Below are positions 25,823 through 34,648 of a stretch of 64,000 nt of DNA, piece by piece. Both the position numbers and the translations under genes were made by a program. Under the pieces are notes generated by a model. That model was given only the letters and a program-made list of their open reading frames with translations. It did no database searches and was not told the origin of the DNA. The DNA lies in the NCBI RefSeq assembly GCF_030035605.1, contig NZ_CP106736.1, positions 4,399,001-4,463,000 of the forward strand, read 5' to 3'. The stretch comes from Silvimonas soli (lineage in GTDB: Bacteria > Pseudomonadota > Gammaproteobacteria > Burkholderiales > Chitinibacteraceae). Every line of letters begins with the position of its first letter. Position 1 is the first letter of the stretch.

Positions 25823-26818
25823 ATGACAATCGTGGTGACCGGCGCGGCCGGCTTTATCGGGTCCAATATCGTCAAGGCGCTGAACGAGCGCGGTGAAACC
25901 GACATCATTGCGGTAGATAACCTCACGCGTGGCGACAAGTTCCGCAATCTGGTGGATTGCCAGATTGCGCACTACGTCGACAAAACCGAGTTCATTGCCG
26001 AATTGGCCAGCGGCCGCTGGGATGGCCAGATTACCGCCATCCTGCATCAGGGCGCATGTTCGGACACTATGGAACACAACGGCAAGTACATGATGGAAAA
26101 CAACTATCAGTACACGCTGGGATTGTTTGAATGGTGTCAGGCCGAGGAAGTCCAGTTTATCTACGCTTCCAGCGCCGCCACCTATGGCGCGGGCACCAAC
26201 GGTTTTCACGAAGACCCGGAGTGCGAATCGCCGCTGAACGTGTATGGCTATTCCAAATTGTTGTTTGACCAGGTTCTGCGTCAGCGTTGGGATGATCTCT
26301 CCGCGCAAGCCGTGGGTTTCCGTTACTTCAATGTGTACGGTGACCGCGAGTGGCACAAAGAACGCATGGCTTCGGTGGCGTTCCACCATTTCAACCAGTA
26401 CCGCCAGACCGGCAAGGTCAAACTGTTTGGTGAATACGGCGGCTATCCGAATGGCGGCCACACGCGTGACTTCATCTCGGTTGAAGACGTGGTCAAGGTC
26501 AACTTGTGGTTCCTCGATAACGCGGAAATCTGTGGCGTGTACAACGTCGGCACTGGTCGCGCCCAGCCGTTTAACGATGTCGCGCTCGCGGTGGTGAACA
26601 CGTGCCGTGCTGCCGAAGGCAAGCCAGCACTGACGCTGGAGCAAATCCTGGCCGAAGGCATCCTGGAGTACACCGATTTCCCCGACGCCCTTAAAGGCAA
26701 ATACCAAAGCTTTACCGAAGCGGACCTCACGCTGCTGCGTGAAGCGGGCTATGACGAGCCATTCCTGAGCGTGGAAGAGGGTGTGCAGCGTTACGTGCAG
26801 CAATTGCTGAAACGCTGA
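25823..26818 (+). CDS. hldD: ADP-L-glycero-D-manno-heptose 6-epimerase
   Basis: 331 residues, an extended short-chain dehydrogenase. It converts ADP-D-glycero- to ADP-L-glycero-manno-heptose for the LPS inner core. The NADP loop is VVTGAAGFIGSNIVKAL. The catalytic Tyr and Lys are in YGYSKLLFDQ, and the Ser region is IYASSAATYG. It starts six bases after the GH9 stop although the functions are unrelated. A strong terminator follows. Confidence 0.95.
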   Translation: MTIVVTGAAGFIGSNIVKALNERGETDIIAVDNLTRGDKFRNLVDCQIAHYVDKTEFIAELASGRWDGQITAILHQGACSDTMEHNGKYMMENNYQYTLGLFEWCQAEEVQFIYASSAATYGAGTNGFHEDPECESPLNVYGYSKLLFDQVLRQRWDDLSAQAVGFRYFNVYGDREWHKERMASVAFHHFNQYRQTGKVKLFGEYGGYPNGGHTRDFISVEDVVKVNLWFLDNAEICGVYNVGTGRAQPFNDVALAVVNTCRAAEGKPALTLEQILAEGILEYTDFPDALKGKYQSFTEADLTLLREAGYDEPFLSVEEGVQRYVQQLLKR

Positions 26819-26827
26819 TTTCTCTGG

Positions 26828-27841
26828 TTAGTCAGTCCAACTGGAAGCCGGAACCACGTCACGCGGGTTCCGGCTTTTGTTTGCCTTTGCGAACGTATCT
26901 TCGGCTTCGCCAACCTGATGCCAATTGCAAAGATCGCTTCCGGCCAGCACGAGAGCAGGATCAACCGGACCGTATTCTTGCTCTGATGTGGCTGCGCGAC
27001 GCAAATGAAAACGCTTGCGAAATGCCGCTGGAGACAACCCCTTGGCGATGCCAAATTGCTTGTAAAAGTGGCTGGGACTTGGAAAACCGCTTTCTTCAGC
27101 GATCAATTGAATCGGCATTTGCGTGGTAATCAACAAATTGCAGGCATGACCGATACGCAACTGACTGAGCAAACCCGTCATGCTGTCGTGCAATTGTTCA
27201 CGTAACAGCCGTTTGATGGTGGCCTCGCTGGTGCTGGTTTCAGCGGCCAGATCGGCCAGCGTAACCGGCTCGCGATAATGCGCGTGCAGCCAGGCAAGGG
27301 CTGTCTCGATCCGTTTATCCTGGGTGTCCGGGGTAAACGTGCCGCCGATCAAGCGCGCATCGTGGTCACGCGGGATTTGCCCGAAAATCTGCAGCAGACA
27401 ACTCAGACGTTCCAGCCCACTGGTCTGATGCAGTCGATCAAACAGCGGTAGCAAGCGTTGAATGCAGGCTGGGCTGAACTCCACGCCTTGTTGCACGCCA
27501 CGTAACCACTCACAAAACCCCATCAGTTCGGGCAAGCCGATTGCCGCCAGTTGTTCCAGCCATTCGCGCGTAAAAAAGATCACCTGAACTTCTTGCGGTT
27601 GGCCATCTGCACGGCTCTGCGCTTGCCAGGTGTGTGCCTGATTGGGCGCAACCAGCACCAGATCCAGTTCACCGAAGGAAGCAACATCGCCGCCGACATA
27701 GCGCATGCCGCGCGCACGCCGTGTCAAGGTGAGCTCGAACTCTGGATGGTAGTGCCAGGCAAATGGCACACGCTCAACTTGCAAGTATTGGTAATGCCAG
27801 CGCTGCCCGAAAGTCTGGCCAACCAGTTCACGTATAAGCAT
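26828..27841 (-). CDS. AraC family transcriptional regulator with N-terminal cupin domain
   Basis: 337 residues. The N-terminal cupin (HYHPEFELTLTRRARGMRYVGGDV, FGELDLVLVAPNQAHTW) is a ligand or dimer domain. The C-terminal double helix-turn-helix spans about residues 190-290 (VTLADLAAETSTSEATIKRLLREQL and IQLIAEESGFPSPSHFYKQF). About 45 extra residues follow, beyond the usual AraC end, and are encoded by DNA that also forms the hldD terminator. It is divergent from the HAD phosphatase gene, with about 130 bases between them, so it may regulate that gene. Confidence 0.88.
   Translation of the reverse strand: MLIRELVGQTFGQRWHYQYLQVERVPFAWHYHPEFELTLTRRARGMRYVGGDVASFGELDLVLVAPNQAHTWQAQSRADGQPQEVQVIFFTREWLEQLAAIGLPELMGFCEWLRGVQQGVEFSPACIQRLLPLFDRLHQTSGLERLSCLLQIFGQIPRDHDARLIGGTFTPDTQDKRIETALAWLHAHYREPVTLADLAAETSTSEATIKRLLREQLHDSMTGLLSQLRIGHACNLLITTQMPIQLIAEESGFPSPSHFYKQFGIAKGLSPAAFRKRFHLRRAATSEQEYGPVDPALVLAGSDLCNWHQVGEAEDTFAKANKSRNPRDVVPASSWTD
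26845..26878 (+). terminator. Intrinsic terminator after hldD, inside the 3' end of the AraC gene
   Basis: AAGCCGGAACC (26845-26855) pairs perfectly with GGTTCCGGCTT (26866-26876) around a ten-base loop, followed by a four-T tract. It lies within the last codons of the convergent AraC-family gene. Confidence 0.85.
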
Positions 27842-27973
27842 ACGGGTTAAACCTTAGGGGTTGATCTGAGCTAATTGTAGAGAAATTTGCACCATAACTG
27901 AACGTTAAATCCAGGTGTCAGCCTAAGATAAACAACATTGAGTAATACCGGACTAACGGTAATGAGGTTCTAT

Positions 27974-28645
27974 ATGCAGCAACATCGCGCGCAGGCTTTT
28001 TTGTTTGATATGGATGGCACCCTGATCGACTCGCATCTGCTGGTCGAGCGCGTGTGGGAGGCGTGGTGCGCCCGCTGCGATCTGAATCTGGACGACATCC
28101 GTCAATACACCCATGGTGTGCGCACCGAAGACACTGTGCGCATGGTGGCACCGCATCTGAATGTGGGCGCAGAAGTGGCATGGATGGAAGAAATTGAAAC
28201 CGACACCACTGGCGGCATTGCGCCATTGCCCGGCGCGGTCGAGTTTCTGGCGCAAGTGCCCGCCGGACGTTGGGCCGTGGTTACGTCGGCGTCGTTTCCG
28301 GTGCTCAAAGCGCGTTTTGACGCCTGCGAAATCCGCCTGCCTGAGGTGGTGGTGACTTCAGAAAACGTCGAACGTGGCAAACCGGCGCCCGATCCTTATC
28401 TGCTGGCCGCCCAAAAAATGGGAATTGATCCACGCAATTGCATCGTGTTTGAAGATGCACCAGCTGGTATGGCGTCGGCTCTGGCTGCGGGTTGCCGCGT
28501 AGTGCTGGTTGGCGATTTCATTTCACGTGAGCCCGGCGTTATTGGTCACATCACCGACTTTGCGCAGCTGACCTTCTCGGTTGATGGTGACTTGCTGCTC
28601 AGTGCGCCCGAACCGGTTTTGAAGGGCCTGCGCGCTATCGCCTGA
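27974..28645 (+). CDS. HAD family phosphatase (sugar phosphatase-like)
   Basis: 223 residues. Haloacid dehalogenase motif I, FLFDMDGTLIDS, carries the nucleophile Asp. Motif II is VVTSAS, motif III the Lys in ERGKPAPDPYLLAA, and motif IV FEDAPAGMASALAAG. The cap domain is small and helical. Proteins of this type dephosphorylate sugar phosphates. The ATG at 27974 is preferred over the ones at 27938 (TTG) and 27962 because GAGG stands six bases before it. Confidence 0.88.
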   Translation: MQQHRAQAFLFDMDGTLIDSHLLVERVWEAWCARCDLNLDDIRQYTHGVRTEDTVRMVAPHLNVGAEVAWMEEIETDTTGGIAPLPGAVEFLAQVPAGRWAVVTSASFPVLKARFDACEIRLPEVVVTSENVERGKPAPDPYLLAAQKMGIDPRNCIVFEDAPAGMASALAAGCRVVLVGDFISREPGVIGHITDFAQLTFSVDGDLLLSAPEPVLKGLRAIA

Positions 28646-28707
28646 TAACGCCCGAAAGGCGGCACGCCATGATCAGAGTATAATTACTCTCATTCACGGA
28701 GTGCCGC

Positions 28708-29586
28708 ATGTTCAAATACCTTGAAGATTTCGTAGGCAACACCCCGCTGGTCAAGCTCAAGCGCTTGCCTGGCAATACCAGCAACACCGTCCTCGTCAAG
28801 CTGGAAGGCAATAACCCGGCTGGTTCAGTCAAAGATCGCCCAGCGCTGTCGATGATTCGGCACGCCCAGGAGCGTGGCACCATTAAACCCGGCGATCGCC
28901 TGATCGAAGCCACTTCTGGCAATACCGGCATCGCGCTGGCCATGGCCGCTGCCATGATGGGTTATCGCATGACCCTGATCATGGCCAAAAGCTCCAGCGT
29001 TGAACGGGTGCAGACCATGAAAGCGTTTGGCGCAGAGGTTATTCTGGCGGAAAGCATGGAAGCCTCGCGCGATCTGGCCGCGACCATGGTCGACCAAGGT
29101 CAGGGCATCATGCTGGATCAATTTGCCAATCCGGATAACCCGCTGGCGCACTACGAAACCACCGGCCCGGAAATCTGGCGTGATACCGAAGGCACCATTA
29201 CCCACTTTGTTTCCAGCATGGGCACCACTGGTACCGTGATGGGCACGCAGCGTTATCTCAAAGAGCAAAACGCCAATATCCAGATTATTGGCGTACAACC
29301 ATGTGATGGCGCATCCATTGCAGGTATTCGTAAATGGCCCGCCGAATACGTGCCCGCTATTTGTGACTGGAGCAAACTCGACCGCGTAATGGAAGTTTCG
29401 CAGCCAGAAGCGGAAGAAATGACTCGCCGTCTGGCACGCGAAGAAGGCATCTTTGCCGGTGTTTCATCCGGCGGCGCGCTGGCTGCTGCGCTTCGATTGT
29501 CGGCCGAAGTCGAAAACGCCGTCATTGTGTCGGTTGTTTGCGACCGCGGTGACCGTTATCTCTCCACCGGGATTTTTCCGGCATGA
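28708..29586 (+). CDS. cysM: Cysteine synthase B
   Basis: 292 residues, a PLP-dependent fold II enzyme. It forms cysteine from O-acetylserine and sulfide or thiosulfate. The PLP lysine is Lys42 in AGSVKDRPA. The substrate loop is EATSGNTGIALA and the PLP-phosphate loop is SSMGTTGTVMG. Sequence features such as the ACDWSKLDRV-like ICDWSKLDRVMEV block fit CysM more than CysK. A -10-like TATAAT is at 28679-28684. Confidence 0.93.
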   Translation: MFKYLEDFVGNTPLVKLKRLPGNTSNTVLVKLEGNNPAGSVKDRPALSMIRHAQERGTIKPGDRLIEATSGNTGIALAMAAAMMGYRMTLIMAKSSSVERVQTMKAFGAEVILAESMEASRDLAATMVDQGQGIMLDQFANPDNPLAHYETTGPEIWRDTEGTITHFVSSMGTTGTVMGTQRYLKEQNANIQIIGVQPCDGASIAGIRKWPAEYVPAICDWSKLDRVMEVSQPEAEEMTRRLAREEGIFAGVSSGGALAAALRLSAEVENAVIVSVVCDRGDRYLSTGIFPA

Positions 29587-29644
29587 AGCATTGTGTATTG
29601 CTCTCCCACGCCACCTGCTTCACTCAAATAGCGAGGCCGCAGGC

Positions 29645-30493
29645 ATGATGGTTCCCGTCGATTTGCATTGCCACTCCAATTTCTCGGACGGCTTGCTGCC
29701 ACCGCAGGAAGTGACCCGCAAGGCCGCCGAACGTGGCTGCAAACTGTTTGCACTGACCGATCACGACGACACCCGTGGCCTGGCGTTGGCGGCAGAAGAA
29801 GCCGCCAAATACGATATGAAGTTTCTCAATGGCGTAGAAGTCTCCGCCAGTTGGGGTAAGTACACGCTGCATATTGTCGGGTTGAATGTTGATCCGGCTA
29901 ACCCGGTATTGTCTGAAGGCTTGGCCAGTGTCCGTGCCGGGCGTGATGACCGCGCCCAGCAGATGAGTGCCTCGCTGGCGCGGGTCGGCCTGGATAACGT
30001 ACTGGAAGGTGCCCGCAAGTACGCCGAAAACCCGGAAATGATCAGCCGTACCCACTTCGCCCGCTATCTGGTGGAAATCGGCGCGGCCAAAGATACCAAA
30101 TCCGTGTTCAAGAAGTTTCTGGTACGCGGCAAGCCTGGTTATGTGGATCACGAGTGGGCGCGCATGCATGAAGCCATCGAGTGGATTCGCGCTGCTGGCG
30201 GCGTAGCTGTTCTGGCGCATCCTGGCCGCTACGAAATGGGTAACGAGACCATGCGCGTGCTACTCACCGAGTACCGACGCCTGGGTGGCGAAGCAATTGA
30301 AGTCGTCTCCGGCAGCCACGGCGCTGCAGAGGTAGGGCGCTTTGGCCGGTTGGCGCAAGAGTTTGGCTTTATGGCGTCTTGCGGTACCGATTATCACGCT
30401 ACTGGTGAAGGCGCTCGCGAACCGGGCTTGAATCCTGAACTGCCAATTGGTTGCACGCCAGTGTGGGCACAATGGTTACCGGAGCACGCATGA
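29645..30493 (+). CDS. PHP domain phosphatase (TrpH/YciV-like, 3',5'-nucleoside bisphosphate phosphatase)
   Basis: 282 residues. The metal-binding PHP motifs are DLHCHSNFSDG at the start, LTDHDDTRG, the Glu in NGVEVSAS, VLAHPGRY and CGTDYHATGE. Relatives in Neisseriales and E. coli hydrolyse 3',5'-nucleoside bisphosphates and trim short RNA ends. The ATG at 29645 follows GAGG; a much longer upstream reading overlaps cysM and is a shadow. The stop overlaps the next start (ATGA). Confidence 0.88.
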   Translation: MMVPVDLHCHSNFSDGLLPPQEVTRKAAERGCKLFALTDHDDTRGLALAAEEAAKYDMKFLNGVEVSASWGKYTLHIVGLNVDPANPVLSEGLASVRAGRDDRAQQMSASLARVGLDNVLEGARKYAENPEMISRTHFARYLVEIGAAKDTKSVFKKFLVRGKPGYVDHEWARMHEAIEWIRAAGGVAVLAHPGRYEMGNETMRVLLTEYRRLGGEAIEVVSGSHGAAEVGRFGRLAQEFGFMASCGTDYHATGEGAREPGLNPELPIGCTPVWAQWLPEHA

Positions 30494-31047
30494 CCACGGT
30501 GGTGCTCTATGCGGCTATCTCGCTAGACGGCAAACTCGCCCGCAGTAACGGTGATCTGGACTGGTTGCCGCAAGTCGATCCGCAAGGCGGCGACTTTGGT
30601 TATGGCGAGTTCTATGCCGGAATCGATGCATTGGTAATGGGGCGCGCCACGTTCGACCAGGTGCTGACCTTCGGTACCTGGCCGCATGCGGATCGGCCGT
30701 GTTATGTGTTTAGCCACCACGCTTTACCCACCCAGCCGGTATCCAGCACTTTGCAACGGGTTGATGAGCCGGTAGCTGACTGGCTGCAAAGCATGCAACG
30801 CGCCGGTTTTGAGCGCATCTGGCTGGTTGGCGGCGGCAAACTGGCTGCCGATTTTTTCACGGCTGGCCGCATTGATGAGCTGATTCTGACGCTGGTGCCT
30901 GAGGTTTTAGGCGAAGGCATCGATCTTTTTGCCGGGCCAGCCGCGTCATCCTGGCAATTGCAGCGCACACAAGCATTACCCGGCGGGCTGTTCCAGCTAC
31001 ACTATGCCCGCTCCACCACCCAGGTACTTGACCGGGCGGACTCCTGA
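30490..31047 (+). CDS. Dihydrofolate reductase / RibD C-terminal-like reductase
   Basis: 185 residues. The start VVLYAAISLDGKLARSNGDLDWL, the central LVMGRATFDQVLTFGTWP and the late IWLVGGGKLAADFFTAGRIDEL are those of the DHFR-like domain shared by RibD and YyaP/YwjB proteins. It presumably reduces a pteridine- or pyrimidine-like substrate with NADPH; the true substrate is unknown. It overlaps the PHP gene by four bases. Confidence 0.8.
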   Translation: MTTVVLYAAISLDGKLARSNGDLDWLPQVDPQGGDFGYGEFYAGIDALVMGRATFDQVLTFGTWPHADRPCYVFSHHALPTQPVSSTLQRVDEPVADWLQSMQRAGFERIWLVGGGKLAADFFTAGRIDELILTLVPEVLGEGIDLFAGPAASSWQLQRTQALPGGLFQLHYARSTTQVLDRADS

Positions 31048-31063
31048 CCTTATCTGTTGAGAC

Positions 31064-31687
31064 ATGGCCCAATTCTTTTCAATACACCCTGAAAACCCGC
31101 AAGCGCGTCTGATCAAACAGGCCGCAGACATTGTCCGCAAAGGCGGATTGATCGTTTATCCGACGGATTCCTGCTACGCCCTGGGCTGTCGGCTGGACGA
31201 TAAAGACGCGCTGGAACGCATCCGCCGCATCCGGCAACTGGATGACAAGCACCATTTCACGCTGGTTTGCCACGATCTGTCGCAACTGGGCACGTATGCC
31301 CGCGTCGACAATCGCACCTACCGCATGCTCAAAACCGCGACGCCAGGCAGCTACACATTTATCTTGCAGGCCACCAAAGAAACACCGCGTCGCGTGTGGA
31401 ACCCCAAAAAGCAGACTATTGGTTTGCGGGTGCCGCAGCATCCGGTCGCGCTGGCCATGCTGGAAGAAATGGGCGAGCCGCTGCTGTCATCCACGCTTAT
31501 CTTGCCCGGCGATGATTACGCGCTAACCGATGTGTGGGATATTCGCGACCGGTTGGAACACGATGTCGATCTGATTATTGATGGCGGTTATTGCGGTATC
31601 GACCCGAGTACTGTGGTTGATCTGTCTGGCGAGAACCCGGTGGTGTTGCGACAAGGCAAGGGCGACGCCAGCTTGTTTGGCGGTTAA
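31064..31687 (+). CDS. yciO: YciO/Sua5 family protein
   Basis: 207 residues. The Sua5-YciO-YrdC fold is shown by GGLIVYPTDSCYALGC, the KHHFTLVCHDLS segment, the TPGSYTFILQAT block and IDPSTVVDLSG near the end. Sua5/TsaC make threonylcarbamoyl-AMP for tRNA t6A; the YciO subgroup has a less certain role. The PHP-reductase-yciO-site-2 protease-trpS-scpA-scpB run is a compact block. Confidence 0.9.
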   Translation: MAQFFSIHPENPQARLIKQAADIVRKGGLIVYPTDSCYALGCRLDDKDALERIRRIRQLDDKHHFTLVCHDLSQLGTYARVDNRTYRMLKTATPGSYTFILQATKETPRRVWNPKKQTIGLRVPQHPVALAMLEEMGEPLLSSTLILPGDDYALTDVWDIRDRLEHDVDLIIDGGYCGIDPSTVVDLSGENPVVLRQGKGDASLFGG

Positions 31688-31731
31688 CCGTGGGTGATTG
31701 AACCCTTGGTCGCACATCTGCTCCATTCACG

Positions 31732-31760
31732 ACGGCACTGCGATTCCCGCAGTGCCGTTT
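31732..31760 (+). terminator. Hairpin terminator after yciO
   Basis: ACGGCACTGCG (31732-31742) pairs perfectly with CGCAGTGCCGT (31748-31758) around ATTCC. The T tract is only three bases, so strength is uncertain. Confidence 0.6.
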
Positions 31761-31811
31761 CCGTGCGATGATTCTGCGCACGCTCGCTCAAGCTCCTTCC
31801 GGTAAGGCCAC

Positions 31812-32468
31812 ATGGATATCAATTCCTTTATTCAGAACGTTTGCATTTACGCGTTGCCCGTTTTGTTTGCGATTACCCTGCACGAAGCCGCGCATGCCTA
31901 TGCAGCCAAGAAATTTGGTGATCCAACTGCCTTTTTGATGGGGCGCATGACGCTCAATCCGATCAAGCATATTGATCCGCTGGGCACCATTGCCTTGCCG
32001 TTGCTGTGTTTGTTGTTGCCGGGCAGTTTTCTGTTTGGCTGGGCCAAGCCGGTGCCGGTCAACTTCGGCGATTTGCGCAACCCCAAACGCGATATGCGCT
32101 GGGTGGCGCTGGCTGGCCCGGCTGCCAATCTGGTGATGGGCATACTGTGGACACTGGTGCTGGGCGCAGTCATTCACGCCGCTGAAGGTGATTTCATGTT
32201 CCCGCTGCGGCAAATGGCGCAGGCCGGTGTGCAGATCAACGTGGTGTTGATGGTGTTGAACTTGATTCCGATTCCACCACTGGATGGCGGGCGGATTCTG
32301 GTCTCCATCCTGCCTATCAAAGCGGCCCAGACGGTGGCGCGCATTGAACCCTATGGCATGATCATCGTGCTGGTGCTGATGATGACCAAGGTGCTGTTTT
32401 TGGTAATGAGCCCGTTTATGGCGCTCACCTTCCAGTTCCTGCAGTTGTTTTTGAGGCCTTTTCTGTAA
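31812..32468 (+). CDS. Site-2 protease family membrane metalloprotease (short form)
   Basis: 218 residues with about five or six membrane helices and no PDZ domain. The zinc motif HEAAH is at residues 24-28 and the third ligand lies in NLIPIPPLDGGRI near residue 150-160. This is the compact group of site-2 proteases often found beside trpS and scpAB. Substrates are unknown. It differs from RseP earlier in the window by lacking PDZ domains and being half the size. Confidence 0.9.
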   Translation: MDINSFIQNVCIYALPVLFAITLHEAAHAYAAKKFGDPTAFLMGRMTLNPIKHIDPLGTIALPLLCLLLPGSFLFGWAKPVPVNFGDLRNPKRDMRWVALAGPAANLVMGILWTLVLGAVIHAAEGDFMFPLRQMAQAGVQINVVLMVLNLIPIPPLDGGRILVSILPIKAAQTVARIEPYGMIIVLVLMMTKVLFLVMSPFMALTFQFLQLFLRPFL

Positions 32469-32529
32469 ACCGCTTTGCGCGCGGTTGTGTTGCATATACT
32501 AATAAAATTAACTGGATCAAGGATTTAAC

Positions 32530-33732
32530 ATGTTTCCCGATCGTGTTCTCTCAGGCATGCGCCCGACCGGCAAGCTGCATCTCGGTCATTATCACGGCGT
32601 GCTCAAGAACTGGGTCAAGCTGCAAAGCGAATACGAATGCCTGTTTATGGTGGCTGATCTGCATGCGCTGACCACGGCGTATGACGATGTAACTGTCATC
32701 GAGAAGAGCGTTTGGGACATGGTGATCGACTGGATTGCTGCCGGAGTAGACCCCGCACAAGCCACCATTTTTATCCAGAGCCGGGTGCCGGAACATGCCG
32801 AGCTGCATTTGTTGCTGTCGATGATTACGCCGCTGTCCTGGCTGGAACGCGTACCGACATACAAAGACCAGATCGAAAAGCTGTCCAGCAAAGACCTCGG
32901 CACCTACGGATTTCTGGGCTACCCGCTACTGCAAGCCGCTGACATTCTGCTGTATCGCGGCACGCTGGTACCCGTAGGCGAAGATCAGGTGCCGCACGTT
33001 GAGATCACCCGCGAAATCGCCCGACGCTTCAATCATATGTTCGGCAAAGAACCCAACTTTGCTGAAAAAGCCGAAGCCGCCATCAAGAAAATGGGTGGCA
33101 AAAAAGGCAAGTTGTATGAAGAGTTGCGTACGCGTTATCAGCAAGAAGGCGATGTAGAGGCGCTCGAATCCGCTCGTGCCATGCTGGCCGACACGCAGAA
33201 CCTGAGCCACGGCGATATGGAGCGGCTGTTTGGTTATCTGGAAGGCGGCGGCAAGATGATCCTGCCGGAATCCCAGCCCTTGCTGACCAGTGCCTCGCGT
33301 ATGCCCGGGCTGGATGGCGCCAAGATGTCCAAGTCTTATGGCAACACCATCAGCCTGCGCGAAGACTCCGATGTCGTCGCCAAAAAAATCCGTCAGATGC
33401 CCACCGACCCGGCGCGTGTACGTCGCACCGATGTGGGCGATCCGGAAAAATGCCCGGTTTGGCAGTTGCACCAGGTTTACTCCGAAGACAGCACCAAACA
33501 GTGGGTGATTGAAGGCTGTAAAACAGCAGGGATCGGCTGTATCGAATGCAAGCAGCCGGTGATTGATGGCGTGCTGGCCGAACAAAAGCCGATGTTTGAA
33601 CGCGCCCAACCGTATCTGGAAGACCCGACGCTGGTGCGTAACCTGGTGGCCGATGGCTGTGAGCGGGCGCGTGATCTGGCGCGCGAAACCATGCGTGATG
33701 TGCGCGAAGCCATGGGCCTGGGCTACGATTGA
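32530..33732 (+). CDS. trpS: Tryptophanyl-tRNA synthetase
   Basis: 400 residues, a class I synthetase. The HIGH-type motif is GKLHLGHY (residues 14-21) and the KMSKS motif is at about residues 265-269 (GAKMSKSYGN). Compared with the 330-residue E. coli form it carries an inserted segment around residues 175-240 (AAIKKMGGKKGKLYEELRTR) that is typical of a proteobacterial subgroup. The TGA overlaps the ATG of an eight-codon frame that in turn overlaps scpA. Confidence 0.96.
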   Translation: MFPDRVLSGMRPTGKLHLGHYHGVLKNWVKLQSEYECLFMVADLHALTTAYDDVTVIEKSVWDMVIDWIAAGVDPAQATIFIQSRVPEHAELHLLLSMITPLSWLERVPTYKDQIEKLSSKDLGTYGFLGYPLLQAADILLYRGTLVPVGEDQVPHVEITREIARRFNHMFGKEPNFAEKAEAAIKKMGGKKGKLYEELRTRYQQEGDVEALESARAMLADTQNLSHGDMERLFGYLEGGGKMILPESQPLLTSASRMPGLDGAKMSKSYGNTISLREDSDVVAKKIRQMPTDPARVRRTDVGDPEKCPVWQLHQVYSEDSTKQWVIEGCKTAGIGCIECKQPVIDGVLAEQKPMFERAQPYLEDPTLVRNLVADGCERARDLARETMRDVREAMGLGYD

Positions 33733-33754
33733 TGTCCACTGGTGACCTTTCGCT

Positions 33755-34639
33755 GTGAATGCGCCTGCCCATCCTGCCGCCGAGCCCACGGAACCGCTGC
33801 CGCTAGCCACTGAAGGTGAGGCCGTGTTGCCGCTGGCCTTGGCGCATGTCTTTGGTGAAGTGGTCACTGAGTATCCGCAAGACCTCTATATTCCGCCTGA
33901 TGCCTTGCGCGTGCTGCTGGATGCCTTTGAAGGTCCGCTGGACCTGTTGCTGTATCTGATCCGCAAACAGAACATCGACATTCTTGATATCCCGATGGCG
34001 CGCGTTACTGCGCAATATATGGAATATGTCGATGTGATGCGGGTCGATCGGCTGGAGTTGGCGGCTGAATACCTGCTGATGGCCGCCATGCTCATCGAGA
34101 TCAAATCCCGCCTGTTGCTGCCCAAGCCTGCGAGCAGCGAAGAGGGCGATGAAACCGATCCGCGTGCCGAACTGGTGCGGCGCTTGCTGGAATACGAACA
34201 AGTCAAACTGGCGGCGTACGAACTGGACCAACTGCCGCAAGCCGGACGGGACTTCCAGTTGGTGAGCGTGCTGTTTGAAAAAGACATGGTGGTGCGCTTG
34301 CCCGAAGTGCGTCAGGAAGACCTCAAAACCGCATGGATGGCTATTCTGGCGCGGGCCAAACGCAACAAGAGTCACACCGTAAAACCGGATGAGTTGTCTG
34401 TGCGTGAGCAAATGACGCATATCCTCAAGCTCTTGAAGGATGGCCGTTACGCCCGTTTTGAAACACTGTTTGATACCACGCGCGGCGTGCCGTTGCTGGT
34501 GGTGACGTTTATCGCGGTGATGGAGCTGGTGAAAGAGAAATACATCTGGGTGAATCAGGATGAAGGATTCGCCCCCATTTACGTTCGTCTGGCTGGTGCT
34601 TCGGCCGATGAAGTCATGCCCTTACCGCCTGAACACTGA
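33755..34639 (+). CDS. scpA: Segregation and condensation protein A
   Basis: 294 residues. ScpA is the kleisin that bridges SMC heads in chromosome condensation. The family start FEGPLDLLLYLIRKQNIDILDIPMA (about residues 58-82) and the C-terminal winged-helix segment RFETLFDTTRGVPLLVVTFIAVMELV are clear. The first 45 residues are Pro/Ala/Glu-rich and poorly conserved. Translation begins at a GTG that overlaps the stop of a tiny upstream frame. scpB follows nine bases after its stop. Confidence 0.93.
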   Translation: MNAPAHPAAEPTEPLPLATEGEAVLPLALAHVFGEVVTEYPQDLYIPPDALRVLLDAFEGPLDLLLYLIRKQNIDILDIPMARVTAQYMEYVDVMRVDRLELAAEYLLMAAMLIEIKSRLLLPKPASSEEGDETDPRAELVRRLLEYEQVKLAAYELDQLPQAGRDFQLVSVLFEKDMVVRLPEVRQEDLKTAWMAILARAKRNKSHTVKPDELSVREQMTHILKLLKDGRYARFETLFDTTRGVPLLVVTFIAVMELVKEKYIWVNQDEGFAPIYVRLAGASADEVMPLPPEH

Positions 34640-34648
34640 GCCTGGTCC

